Below are positions 8,684 to 17,245 of a stretch of DNA of 64,000 nt, in pieces. A program made the translations under genes and the position numbers. The stretch lies in contig NZ_JAMYBK010000008.1 of NCBI RefSeq assembly GCF_024127895.1, forward strand, positions 62,001-126,000. The letters run 5' to 3'. Numbering within the stretch: position 1 is the first letter of the stretch; the number at the start of each line of letters is the position of its first letter. Source of the stretch: Pseudomonas guariconensis. GTDB lineage: Bacteria; Pseudomonadota; Gammaproteobacteria; Pseudomonadales; Pseudomonadaceae. Below the pieces are notes generated by a model. The model searched no databases, had not been told where the DNA came from, and saw only the letters and a program-made list of their open reading frames with translations.

Positions 8684-8716
8684 CCTGGCCAGCGGGCGCC
8701 AGCAAGGAACCCGAAC

Positions 8717-9547
8717 ATGTCAGCACGCTGGACTACCGCAGTACTCGACCCGCAGATCGTCGGAGGCTGGGCCGTGGCCCGCAGCCCGCAGGGGTTCCTG
8801 GTGGACGCCAACGGTGCGCTGTTCCCCCGTGACTGGCTGGCGCGCCAGGACTTGGACGTGCTCTGCGAGCATGGCATCGGCCACTTCGATGGCCAGCCGG
8901 TGTTCCTCCTCGAGCTGCGCGCCGCCACCGACCTGCCGGGCTGCAGTTGGCGCGGCCTGCGCCAGTTCATGCTGGAGGGCGACGCCGACACCTACAGGGT
9001 CCTCGGCTACGCGGCGCAGATTGGTACCTGGGCCCGCGAACACCGCTTCTGTGGCAGTTGCGGCCAGCCCATGGCGCAGATCCGCTGGGAGCGCGCCATG
9101 TATTGCCAGGCCTGCGACCTGCGCAGCTACCCGCGCATCTCGCCGAGCATGATCGCGCTGATCACCCGCGGCGACGAAATCCTCCTGGCCCGCTCGCCGC
9201 GCTTCGTCACCGGCGTCTACAGCACCCTGGCGGGCTTTGCCGAGCCGGGCGAGTCGGCCGAGCAGTGCCTGGTGCGCGAAGTGCTGGAGGAAGTGGCGGT
9301 GCAGGTGAAGAACATCCAGTACGTGGGCAGCCAGTGCTGGCCGTTCCCGCACTCGATGATGCTGGGCTTCCATGCCGAGTACGCCAGTGGCGAGATCGTC
9401 ATGCAGCCGGACGAGATCGAGGATGCCAAGTGGTTCAGCGTGCATGACTTGCCGCCACTGCCGGCCGGGCGTTCCATCGCCCGCTACCTGATCGACCTCT
9501 ATGTGGCGCGTCGATTGGGCCAGCAGGAGCCGGCATTCCCGGCCTAG
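8717..9547 (+). CDS. nudC: NADH pyrophosphatase / NAD-cap decapping enzyme NudC
   Basis: 276 residues. An N-terminal regulatory half is followed by a zinc ribbon made of CGSCGQPM and [10 protein letters not shown] (about residues 112-137), then a Nudix box ([11 protein letters not shown] to REVLEEVAV) and the NudC signature SQCWPFPHS. NudC cleaves NADH and other dinucleotides and removes NAD caps from RNA. The signature has Cys where SQPWPFP is usual, a conservative-looking change. It follows the crotonase gene and is convergent with the TSUP permease. Confidence 0.95.
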   Translation: MSARWTTAVLDPQIVGGWAVARSPQGFLVDANGALFPRDWLARQDLDVLCEHGIGHFDGQPVFLLELRAATDLPGCSWRGLRQFMLEGDADTYRVLGYAAQIGTWAREHRFCGSCGQPMAQIRWERAMYCQACDLRSYPRISPSMIALITRGDEILLARSPRFVTGVYSTLAGFAEPGESAEQCLVREVLEEVAVQVKNIQYVGSQCWPFPHSMMLGFHAEYASGEIVMQPDEIEDAKWFSVHDLPPLPAGRSIARYLIDLYVARRLGQQEPAFPA

Positions 9548-9595
9548 GTCCGTAGCAAATGCCGCGAAGCACTCCAACGCTGCGCAAACACTGCG

Positions 9596-10369
9596 CTATC
9601 CGACCCAGTGCTGCCATACCAGGCGCACGGTCAGCGCCAGCACCACGGCGATGAACACCGGGCGGATGAACTTGCTGCCCCCGCTGATCGCCGTGCGTGC
9701 GCCAAAAAAGGCACCGACCATCACCGACAGGCCCATGGCCAGGCCAACGATATAGTCCACCTGCCCGGACAGGATGAACACCGTCAGCGCCGCGATGTTG
9801 CTGACGAAGTTCATGCTGCGCGCCACGCCGCTGGCGCGCACCAAGTCGATGGGGTAGAGCAGCAGCGTGCTCACCGTCCAGAACGCCCCGGTGCCGGGGC
9901 CGGCCACGCCGTCGTAGAAGCCCAGGCTCAAGCCCTGGGGGAACTGCCAGGTCTTCTTGATCGGTACATCGGCATCCAGCGGTGCCTTGGGCGTGCCGCC
10001 GAACAGCAGGTAGATGCCACAGGCGAACACGATCACCGGGAGCATCTTGTTCAGCCAGTCGGCGGGCATGATGTGCGCGACCACCGCACCGAGCAACGCA
10101 CCGACCAGGGTCCCCAGCAGCGCCGGGCGCCATTGGGCCGGGTGGAACAACTTGCGCCGGTAGTAGGTGAAGCCGGCCGTGGCCGAGCCGAAGGTGGAAC
10201 TGAGCTTGTTGGTGCCCAGCACCAGATGGGGCGGCATGCCGGCGGTGAGCAGCGCCGGGGTGGTGAGCAGGCCGCCACCGCCGGCGATGGCGTCGATGAA
10301 ACCGGCGACGAAGGCGACTGCGGCGAGGATCAGCAGGGTAAGGGGTTCTACGGTGAGTTCGAAGGGCAT
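9596..10369 (-). CDS. TSUP (TauE/SafE) family permease
   Basis: 257 residues with about eight hydrophobic segments in two halves, each carrying a Gly-rich motif (AGFIDAIAGGGGLLTTPAL near the start, GARTAISGGSKFIRP near the end). This is the sulfite/sulfonate exporter TauE/SafE (TSUP) family of inner-membrane anion transporters. The transported anion cannot be read from sequence. The gene is convergent with nudC and is separated from the polyamine operon by a palindromic repeat, so it is probably an independent unit. Confidence 0.9.
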   Translation of the reverse strand: MPFELTVEPLTLLILAAVAFVAGFIDAIAGGGGLLTTPALLTAGMPPHLVLGTNKLSSTFGSATAGFTYYRRKLFHPAQWRPALLGTLVGALLGAVVAHIMPADWLNKMLPVIVFACGIYLLFGGTPKAPLDADVPIKKTWQFPQGLSLGFYDGVAGPGTGAFWTVSTLLLYPIDLVRASGVARSMNFVSNIAALTVFILSGQVDYIVGLAMGLSVMVGAFFGARTAISGGSKFIRPVFIAVVLALTVRLVWQHWVG

Positions 10370-10483
10370 GGGGCTTTGGCAGGCTGGGAGGCGGGGTGCG
10401 GCAAACGGCCGCGCTAGAGGCCGTACATGGTAATCCTCGGGAGGAGGGGTTGCCAGTCATGCCTTTGGGTTATGTGCCGGCGG

Positions 10484-10534
10484 TGTCCGGCCCTTTCGCG
10501 GGCTTGCCGTAACGCCGGACCGGCGCGAAAGGGG
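10484..10534. repeat. REP-like palindromic element
   Basis: CCCTTTCGCG (10491-10500) pairs with CGCGAAAGGG (10524-10533), and GTCCGG (10484-10489) pairs with CCGGAC (10515-10520). The GGGCTTGCC core resembles the Pseudomonas REP elements elsewhere in the window. It lies just past the end of the glutamine-synthetase-like gene. Confidence 0.6.
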
Positions 10535-10544
10535 CGAGCGGGCA

Positions 10545-11897
10545 TCAGAGGAACCAGCGATACTCCCGCGCACTGACCTCGTGCATGAACGCCAGGTGAT
10601 CCTGGCGCTTGTTCTCGCAATACACCATCACGAACTCTTCCCCAAGCCCCTCGTTCACCGCCGGATGCCCGCGCATTGCCGCCACCGCGCCGAGCATGTC
10701 CCGGGGAAAATCGATCCCGCTGCCGCGATCCTCGTTGAGCGGCGCGATCGGTTCCTGCGCGGCCTGCAGCCCATGCTCCATGCCGCAGAGGATCGCCGCC
10801 AGCACCAGGTACGGGTTGGCATCGGCCCCCGCCAGGCGGTGCTCGATGCGCAGGTTGCGCGTATCCGACTCGGGAATGCGGATGCACGCATCGCGGTCTT
10901 CGAAGCCCCAGCTGGCGCGGCTGGCGGCATTGACCATGGCGCCGTAGCGGCGAAAAGCATTGTGGTTGGCGGCGAACACCGGCATGCAGTGCGGCAGCAG
11001 CGCCAGGCAGCCGGCCACCGCATGGCGCAGCGGGCGCTGCGCGTCGGCGGCCAGCAGGTTGTTGCCGGCGTTGTCGTAGAGGCTGACGTGCACGTGCATG
11101 CCGCTGCCGGGCGCGTCCAGGTAGGGCTTGCTCATGAACGAGGCGCGCAGCCCATGCTTGAGCGCCACGCCGCGGGTGCTGCGGCAGAACAGGGCGGCCC
11201 AGTCGGCGGCGCGCAGGCCGTCGTCGCAATGGCCGAAGTTGATCTCGAACTGCCCCGGGCCCAGCTCGGCGGTGATCACGTTGGCGTCCACGCCTTGCGC
11301 GTTGGCGGTCTCGACCATGTCCCGCAGCACGTCGCAGAAGCGCGAGAGGCGCTCGATATGCATGTTGGGCTGGTCGTCGGCATCGCCGCTGAGCGGATCG
11401 CGAGGGAAGCAGGGTAGGCCCTCCTTGAGCGCGCGGTCGAACAGGTAGAACTCCAGCTCGAACGCCACCACCGGGCGGATACCGCGCCGTTCGAGGCGTT
11501 GCAGCACGCGGGCGAGCACTTCCCGTGGCTCGAACTCGATGGGCGTGGCGGTACCGTCGGAGGTGACCAGCATCTGCCCCAGCGGCTCGCGCTCCCAGGT
11601 CACCGGCTTGAGCGTACCCGGCACCAGGCGCCGCAGGGCGTCCGGGTCGCCATCATTGAAGCAGTAGTCGCCGATGGGGAACAGCCCGCCCTGGACGCCC
11701 AGCAGCACGCAGTTCTGCGGCAGTTTCAGGGGGCTGCCGGCGGCGACCTTCTCGAGCATGTCCACAGGGTAGCGCTTGCCATAGAAGTGCCCGGGGATGT
11801 CCAGGCTGATCAGGTCCACATGGCGCACCTGTGGATGGCGGGCGCGGAAGGCGCGAACTTCGCTGAGCAGGTCGGGAAAGCTTGTTGTCGTTGTCAT
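10545..11897 (-). CDS. Gamma-glutamylpolyamine synthetase (PuuA/SpuI type, glutamine synthetase family)
   Basis: 450 residues. The glutamine-synthetase catalytic segments are visible: ELEFYLFD (Glu metal ligands), GPGQFEINF, GMHVHVSLYD and the ANHNAFRRYG loop. The length and the absence of an adenylylation-type C-terminus fit the subgroup that ligates glutamate to putrescine or other polyamines. The product would be oxidised by the PuuB-like enzyme encoded at the start of the same operon. It starts nine bases past the stop of the XRE-cupin gene. Pseudomonas has several such paralogues, so the exact amine preference (putrescine, spermidine, cadaverine) is not resolved. Confidence 0.88.
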   Translation of the reverse strand: MTTTTSFPDLLSEVRAFRARHPQVRHVDLISLDIPGHFYGKRYPVDMLEKVAAGSPLKLPQNCVLLGVQGGLFPIGDYCFNDGDPDALRRLVPGTLKPVTWEREPLGQMLVTSDGTATPIEFEPREVLARVLQRLERRGIRPVVAFELEFYLFDRALKEGLPCFPRDPLSGDADDQPNMHIERLSRFCDVLRDMVETANAQGVDANVITAELGPGQFEINFGHCDDGLRAADWAALFCRSTRGVALKHGLRASFMSKPYLDAPGSGMHVHVSLYDNAGNNLLAADAQRPLRHAVAGCLALLPHCMPVFAANHNAFRRYGAMVNAASRASWGFEDRDACIRIPESDTRNLRIEHRLAGADANPYLVLAAILCGMEHGLQAAQEPIAPLNEDRGSGIDFPRDMLGAVAAMRGHPAVNEGLGEEFVMVYCENKRQDHLAFMHEVSAREYRWFL

Positions 11898-11906
11898 GCT
11901 GTGCTC

Positions 11907-12479
11907 TCAACGGAATACCCAGAGGACGCGGGTCGTCTGGTCGGTCAGGTTGGCGTAGCGGAACTGGCTGTGCGGCGGGAGCTGGAAGCTGTCGTTGGGG
12001 CCGAGGGTGACGGGGGCGTCATGCCCTTCGAGCCACAGGGTCAGTTGGCCTTCCAGGATGAAACCGCCTTGTTCGGCGCTGTCGTCCAGATGGCCCTCGC
12101 CGCTGCTGGCGCCGGGCGCCAGGTGGCTTTCGAGCATGGCGAAGCTGCCGGTGAGGCTGGGCGAGACCAGGACGTCGGTCACGCCCTGGGCGTAGTACAG
12201 CGTGCGTCGTTCGCCGGGGCGCGTCACCCAGCCCAGCGCCCGCGGCTTGCTGGGTTGGTAGAAGTAGGTGGTCGGTACGTGCAGGGCTTCGCTGATGGCC
12301 GTGAGGTCGGCCACGGTGGGCCTCGACAGACCACGCTCGACCTGCGAGAGAAACCCCAGCGAACGGTTGACCCGGCCGGCCAGCTCGCCCAAGGTCAGGC
12401 CGCGGTGCTTGCGCAGGTCGCGGATCAGCAGCGCCAGGCCCTGGATGTCGTCGTCGGTGTGCAGGGGCGTCTCAGACAT
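11907..12479 (-). CDS. XRE-cupin transcriptional regulator (PuuR/PauR type)
   Basis: 190 residues: an N-terminal XRE helix-turn-helix (about 12-70, containing LTLGELAGRVNRSLGFLSQVERG) and a C-terminal cupin sensor domain (about 105-188). This architecture is that of PuuR/PauR, which represses polyamine gamma-glutamylation genes and is relieved by polyamines. The start codon overlaps the end of the oxidoreductase gene by eight bases, so regulator and enzyme are translated together. Autoregulation through the large inverted repeat upstream of the operon is the simplest model. Confidence 0.9.
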   Translation of the reverse strand: MSETPLHTDDDIQGLALLIRDLRKHRGLTLGELAGRVNRSLGFLSQVERGLSRPTVADLTAISEALHVPTTYFYQPSKPRALGWVTRPGERRTLYYAQGVTDVLVSPSLTGSFAMLESHLAPGASSGEGHLDDSAEQGGFILEGQLTLWLEGHDAPVTLGPNDSFQLPPHSQFRYANLTDQTTRVLWVFR

Positions 12480-13761
12480 GGTCGCGCAACCTGTACCAGG
12501 CCTTGGCCGCGGCCTCCAACGGCGCGGCCATCAGGTCGCCGCCGGGGAAACGGCCGTTGTCGATGCCGGCGTACAACGCCAACAGCTCGTCGTCGCCGAG
12601 GATCGCGTCGCTGACCGCCCGTGCGCCGGCCAGGGTCGGCAGCACACCATGGCCAGAGAAACCTTGCAGCCAGTAGCGTTGGCCCTGGCGGCCGATGTCC
12701 GGCGTGCGGTGCAGGCTGCAGTCGATGTGCCCACCCCAGGCGTAGTCGATGGCCACGCCGGCCAACTGCGGGAACACCCGCTCCAGGTAGGGACGGGTGG
12801 CAGCGGCCACGTCCTTGGGAATGCCGCCCAGGTAGGTGCAGCCACCGCCGAACAACAGGCGATGGTCCGGAGTCAGGCGGAAGTAGTCGGGGACGAACTG
12901 GTTGTCGATCACGCAGCTGTTGCGTGGCAGCAGCGACTGGGCCAGCGCCGCCTCCAGGGGCGCGGTGGCCACCTGGTAGGAGCCCACCGGCAGGAGCCGG
13001 CGCGAGAGGGTGCGGTCGAGGCGGTCGATGTAGGCGTTGCAGGCCAGTACCAGTACCTGGCTGCGCACTTCGCCCTGGTCGGTGCGGGCGACGAAGCCGC
13101 TGGCGCTCTCGTGGTAGTCGCGCACCTGGCTTTGCTCGAAGATTTGCCCGCCTGCCGCCTCGATCGCGCTGGCCAGGCCCTGGGCCAGTTTCAGCGGGTT
13201 GAGGTGGGCGCCGTTGGGGTCGTACAGGGCGGCCTGGTAGCGTGGGCTGTCGACCCATTCGGGCAGCTCGTCGCGGCCGATCAGGCGCAGGCAGTCGTAG
13301 CCCCATTTCTCCCGGGCTTCGTGCTGCGCCTGTTCGAGCATCTTCACGCGCCGGGCCAGCACGGCGGTCCACAGGCTGCCGACCCGGTAATCCACCTCGA
13401 AGCCGTGACGCTGGGGCAGTTCGCGCATCTCCTCGGCGGCCCAATACATGCTGTCCCACAGCCGGCGCGCCCGCTCCAGGCCCAGGGCCTTCTCCAGGGG
13501 CGGCATGTCGCAGGACCAACCCAGCAGTGCCTGGCCACCATTGCGCCCGGACGCCGCCCAGGCCACCCGACTGGCTTCCAGCAAGACCACGCGCTTGCCG
13601 GCCAGGGCCAGGCGCAGCGCGGTGTGCAGGCCGCTGAAGCCGGCGCCGACGATCAGCACGTCGGTGTCCAGAGGGCCTTGCAGGGTGGGGCGCAGGGGGA
13701 TGGTCGTGGGGTAGGTCCGGGCGTAGTAGCTGGCGACGTGTTGGGCGGATTGCTTGAACAT
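12472..13761 (-). CDS. puuB: FAD-dependent gamma-glutamylputrescine oxidoreductase (PuuB type)
   Basis: 429 residues, DAO/GlcD-type FAD oxidoreductase. The dinucleotide motif VGAGFSGLHTALRLALAG lies at about residues 36-53, followed by SGRNGGQ, the usual FAD-binding turn of this family; HTPDIGRQG and GFSGHGV near the C-terminus complete the FAD fold. PuuB-type enzymes oxidise gamma-glutamylputrescine to the aldehyde plus peroxide. Start chosen at MFKQSAQHVASYYA, typical of the family; the longer frame upstream crosses the operator region. First gene of the puuB-regulator-puuA-like operon. Confidence 0.9.
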   Translation of the reverse strand: MFKQSAQHVASYYARTYPTTIPLRPTLQGPLDTDVLIVGAGFSGLHTALRLALAGKRVVLLEASRVAWAASGRNGGQALLGWSCDMPPLEKALGLERARRLWDSMYWAAEEMRELPQRHGFEVDYRVGSLWTAVLARRVKMLEQAQHEAREKWGYDCLRLIGRDELPEWVDSPRYQAALYDPNGAHLNPLKLAQGLASAIEAAGGQIFEQSQVRDYHESASGFVARTDQGEVRSQVLVLACNAYIDRLDRTLSRRLLPVGSYQVATAPLEAALAQSLLPRNSCVIDNQFVPDYFRLTPDHRLLFGGGCTYLGGIPKDVAAATRPYLERVFPQLAGVAIDYAWGGHIDCSLHRTPDIGRQGQRYWLQGFSGHGVLPTLAGARAVSDAILGDDELLALYAGIDNGRFPGGDLMAAPLEAAAKAWYRLRDHV

Positions 13762-13770
13762 GCGGGCCTC

Positions 13771-13820
13771 GTGAAATTTATTGTTGTTTATTTCATGAAA
13801 AAATAGCAGATAAATTTCAC
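13771..13820. promoter_or_regulatory. Large inverted repeat upstream of puuB: candidate PuuR/PauR operator and promoter
   Basis: GTGAAATTTAT (13771-13781) is repeated inverted and perfectly as ATAAATTTCAC (13810-13820), and a perfect ten-base palindrome TTTCATGAAA lies between at 13791-13800. The DNA is strongly AT-rich against its surroundings and starts nine bases upstream of the puuB start, so it overlaps the likely promoter. The XRE-cupin protein of this operon is the obvious candidate ligand; the neighbouring divergent LysR protein is the alternative. Confidence 0.65.
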
Positions 13821-13918
13821 AGCGCCAGTGGGGCCGGTGCAGCGGCAAAAGACTTAACGGCTCCTCGAAATAGCCCGATATGATTCGGCTCCGACTGCCA
13901 TCCAGAAGGGAACCCCTC

Positions 13919-14806
13919 ATGCGCCGCCTGCCTTCCCTGACCGCCCTGCGCACCTTCGAGTGTGCCGCCCGCCACGGCCACTTCGGCCGGGCCGCCGCCG
14001 AGCTGTGCGTGACCGACAGCGCCGTCAGCCACCAGATCCGCCAACTGGAGGATCAACTGGGCGTCGCCCTGTTCGAGCGGGTGGGCCGCCAGGTGCGCCC
14101 CAGTGCCGAGGCCGAGCGTCTGCTGCACCACCTGCAGCAGGCCTTCGAGCTGATCGGCAAGGCCTGCGACGAGCTGCGCGATCCGGCTTCCCAGGCGGTG
14201 TTGCGGGTGGCGGTCACGGCGGAGCTGGCGCAGAAATGGCTGGTGGCCCGGCTGGCCGACTTCAGCAGCCGCTACCCGCACATCACCCTGCACCTGCACG
14301 AGCAGCCGATCGACGCCGGCGCCCCGGCGATGGAGGTCGATGTCGCCATCACCTACGGCACCAGCGCCCTGGACGCCAGCACCCACTTCGTCCGGCCCTT
14401 GCCGCTGCTGCAGTTCTTCCCGGTGTGCAGCCCGGGGCTGTTCAACCAGGGCGGGCTCAAGCGTCCGCGCGACCTGGTGCGCCACTGTCTGCTGCACGAC
14501 GACCAGGATGGCCGCACCTGGACCACCTGGCTGGCCACCCACGCCGACGACGCCTTGCCCACCCGCCAGTTGTACTTCCCCCATGCGGCGCTGGCCCTGG
14601 AGGCGGCGGCGCTGGGGCAGGGCGTGGCCATGGGCGACAACCTGACCTGCCAGGCCGACCTGCAGAGCGGCCGCCTGGTGCGCCCGTTCAACGCCAGCGT
14701 GACGGCCCAGGGGCAGTACGCGCTGGTCTGCGAGCGCTTGCGCCTGGAGCGCGGCGCGGTGGCCGAATTCATCGAATGGTTCATCGAACAGATCGCCGAG
14801 CCCTGA
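13919..14806 (+). CDS. LysR-family regulator (GcvA-like)
   Basis: 295 residues from an ATG preceded by AGAAGGGAA; an upstream in-frame start at 13880 is less likely. It opens with RRLPSLTALRTFECAARHGHF and AVSHQIRQLE, the pattern of the GcvA/AmpR branch of LysR regulators, followed by an effector domain with ITYGTSALDA and ALGQGVAMGD. It sits between the divergent puuB operon and the agmatine deiminase/solute-binding pair, 94 bases upstream of the latter in the same direction. It may control either; no binding site could be assigned with confidence. Confidence 0.9.
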   Translation: MRRLPSLTALRTFECAARHGHFGRAAAELCVTDSAVSHQIRQLEDQLGVALFERVGRQVRPSAEAERLLHHLQQAFELIGKACDELRDPASQAVLRVAVTAELAQKWLVARLADFSSRYPHITLHLHEQPIDAGAPAMEVDVAITYGTSALDASTHFVRPLPLLQFFPVCSPGLFNQGGLKRPRDLVRHCLLHDDQDGRTWTTWLATHADDALPTRQLYFPHAALALEAAALGQGVAMGDNLTCQADLQSGRLVRPFNASVTAQGQYALVCERLRLERGAVAEFIEWFIEQIAEP

Positions 14807-14900
14807 ATTCAATTCAACTATCGCTGAGTTTTCATCGTTGGAAGCCCGGCGCCCGGCGGCGTAGCGTGCAGTCATCACTCACCGATGACGAGGTTGACCC

Positions 14901-16013
14901 ATGGCACGTTCGCTCACCACCACCCCGAAGGCCGATGGTTTCCGCCTGCCTGGCGAATTCGAGCGCAAGGCCGGTTGCTGGCTCGGCTGGCCGGAGCGCC
15001 CGGATGTCTGGCGCAACGGCGGCAAGCCGGCGCAGAAGGTCTGGGTCGAGATCGTCACGGCCATCGCCTCCAGCGAGCCGGTGACCGTCTGCGCCTCCGC
15101 TGCCCAGTACGCCAATGCCCGGCGCCTGCTGCCGGCCCATGTACGGGTGGTCGAGATGACCTGCAACGACACCTGGTTCCGCGACAGCGGCCCGTGCTTC
15201 GTGGTCAACGACGACAGCGGCGAGGTGCGCGGCGTGGACTTCGAGTTCAATGCCTACGGCGGCCTGGACGGTGGTCTCTACTACCCCTGGGACAAGGACG
15301 ACCAGATCGCCCGCAAGATCCTCGAGATCGAGAACCTGGACCACTACCGCGCGCCGCTGATCGCTGAGCTGGGCGGTATCCAGAGCGATGGCCAGGGCAG
15401 CCTGCTGACCACCGAGCAGTGCCTGCTCAACCGCAACCGTAACGCGCACCTGGGCAAGGACGAGGTGACCCGCCGGCTACAGGACTACCTGGGCGCCGAA
15501 CAGGTGATCTGGCTGCCGCGTGGCTGCAAGTTCGACGAGACCGACGGCCATGTCGACGACCTGGCTTGTTTCGTGCGCCCCGGCGAAGTGGTGCTGCAAT
15601 GGACCGACGATCGCAACGACCCGCAGTGGGAGATCTACCAGCAAGCCTATGACATCCTGCGCAGCACCCGCGACAGCCGTGGCCGGGCCCTCAAGGTGCA
15701 TAAGCTGCCGCAGCCGCAGGTGCTGGAATGGACGGCGGAGGAAGCCGCAGGCCTGGACCAGGTCGACGGTACCCACCTGCGCCAGGCGGGTACGCGCATC
15801 TGCGCCTCGTACATCAATTACTACGCGGGCAACTCGGCCATCGTCGTGCCGCTGTTCGGCGACCGCAACGACGCCGTGGCCCAGGCTACCCTGGCGGAAC
15901 TGTTCCCCGACCATCGCATCCTCGGTATCGAGCACTCCCGGGAGATCCTGCTGGGCGGTGGCAACGTCGCCTGTATCACCATGCCGCAATACGCTGGAGG
16001 CCGCCGCCCATGA
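14901..16013 (+). CDS. aguA: Agmatine deiminase
   Basis: 370 residues, the normal length of bacterial agmatine deiminase. NDTWFRDSGP, FNAYGG, DETDGHVDD and the C-terminal GGGNVACIT carry the guanidine-binding acidic residues, the catalytic His and the nucleophilic Cys of the peptidyl-arginine-deiminase fold. The enzyme turns agmatine into N-carbamoylputrescine, feeding putrescine formation and thus the gamma-glutamylation genes just upstream. The residue before the catalytic Cys is Ala where His is common, and the usual partner gene aguB is not adjacent. The stop overlaps the start of the solute-binding protein gene as ATGA. Confidence 0.93.
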   Translation: MARSLTTTPKADGFRLPGEFERKAGCWLGWPERPDVWRNGGKPAQKVWVEIVTAIASSEPVTVCASAAQYANARRLLPAHVRVVEMTCNDTWFRDSGPCFVVNDDSGEVRGVDFEFNAYGGLDGGLYYPWDKDDQIARKILEIENLDHYRAPLIAELGGIQSDGQGSLLTTEQCLLNRNRNAHLGKDEVTRRLQDYLGAEQVIWLPRGCKFDETDGHVDDLACFVRPGEVVLQWTDDRNDPQWEIYQQAYDILRSTRDSRGRALKVHKLPQPQVLEWTAEEAAGLDQVDGTHLRQAGTRICASYINYYAGNSAIVVPLFGDRNDAVAQATLAELFPDHRILGIEHSREILLGGGNVACITMPQYAGGRRP

Positions 16014-17107
16014 AACTGCGCAACCTGACCCTGGCGCTCGCCCTGGGCTGCACGGTGGCGGTGGCCCAGGCAGCCGACGCACAACAGCCGACCGTCAACC
16101 TGTACATCTGGGGCGAGTACCTTGCCCCGGACACCTTGGCCAACTTCGAGAAGCAGACGGGCATCCGCGTGGTCGCCGACCACTTCGACTCCCTGGAGAC
16201 GGCCGAAACCAAGCTGCTGACCGGCCGTAGCGGCTACGACGTGGTGCTCAGCGCCGGCCAGCACCTGAGCCGGGCGATCGCCAGCGGTGCCCTGCAACCG
16301 CTGGACAAGAGCAAGGTGCCGCACCTGGCGGGTATCGGCGAGGAGTTCCGTCAGCACATGGCGGTGTTCGATCCGGGCAATCGCTATGCTGGCACCTATG
16401 CCTGGGGCACCACGGGGGTGGGCTTCCAGCAGGAGGCGGTGGCGGCACGCTTGCCGGATGCACCGCGTGACAGCTGGGCGATGCTGTTCGATCCGCAGGT
16501 GGCGGCGAAATTCGCCGATTGTGGGGTGAGCCTGCTCAACGACCCCAACGAGGTGTTCGCCGCGGCGATGCGCTACCTGGGGCTGGACATCAACCAGCAG
16601 CGCGTGGAGGATCTGCGGGCGGCCGAGGCGCACCTGCGCAAGATCCGCCCCTATATCCGTTATTTCGACAACGATCGCAACATCAACGACCTGGCCAACG
16701 GCGAGACGTGCGTGGCGATGTCGTGGAACGGCAACGTGGCCATCGCCCAGACGCAGGCGCAGCAGGCTGGCAAGGCCTTCAGCCTGGACTACCGCATTCC
16801 CAGCGAGGGAACGCTGATCTGGCTCGATGCGTTGGTGGTGCCCAAGGATGCGCCGCATCCCGAGGCGGCCTGGCAACTGGTCGATTACCTGATGCGGCCC
16901 GAGGTGATCGCGCCGATCACCGACACCATCCACTACGCCAATGCGATCACGGCTGCCGACGAGTTGGTGGACCCTGGGATCCGCAATGCGCCGGGGACCT
17001 ACCCGCCGGCCGAGGTGCGGGCGCGGTTGTATACCAAGAACGACAATGGCAAGGCCTTCAACCGGGAGTTGACCCGGGCGTTCAGTCGGTTGAAGAGCGG
17101 GACCTAG
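16010..17107 (+). CDS. Polyamine ABC transporter substrate-binding protein (PotF/SpuD-like), orphan
   Basis: 365 residues with a Sec signal peptide (MKLRNLTLALALGCTVAVAQAADA) and the PotD/PotF fold landmarks LYIWGEYLAPDTLANFEKQTG, GYDVVLSAG and the NDPNEVFAAAMRYLG stretch. It is a periplasmic binder for putrescine, spermidine or agmatine. The start overlaps the aguA stop (ATGA), so the two are coupled. No ATPase or permease genes follow; the next gene is convergent topB. It must borrow a transporter encoded elsewhere or serve as a sensor. Confidence 0.9.
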   Translation: MKLRNLTLALALGCTVAVAQAADAQQPTVNLYIWGEYLAPDTLANFEKQTGIRVVADHFDSLETAETKLLTGRSGYDVVLSAGQHLSRAIASGALQPLDKSKVPHLAGIGEEFRQHMAVFDPGNRYAGTYAWGTTGVGFQQEAVAARLPDAPRDSWAMLFDPQVAAKFADCGVSLLNDPNEVFAAAMRYLGLDINQQRVEDLRAAEAHLRKIRPYIRYFDNDRNINDLANGETCVAMSWNGNVAIAQTQAQQAGKAFSLDYRIPSEGTLIWLDALVVPKDAPHPEAAWQLVDYLMRPEVIAPITDTIHYANAITAADELVDPGIRNAPGTYPPAEVRARLYTKNDNGKAFNRELTRAFSRLKSGT

Positions 17108-17144
17108 GCTGGGGGAATGACCTGAACTGCCTGGGTGCCTGTAC

Positions 17145-17180
17145 GGGCCCATTCGCGGGCAAGCCCGCTCCCACAGGGGC
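17145..17180. repeat. REP element
   Basis: GCGGGC (17155-17160), AA, GCCCGC (17163-17168) followed by TCCCACAGG: the standard Pseudomonas REP core. It lies between convergent genes, where it may also help to end transcription. Confidence 0.85.
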
Positions 17181-17245
17181 CTGCAAAACCGCATCACTTG
17201 TGATCGACGCGGCCCCAGGATTACCCAGGCCGGCGCATCTGCGGT

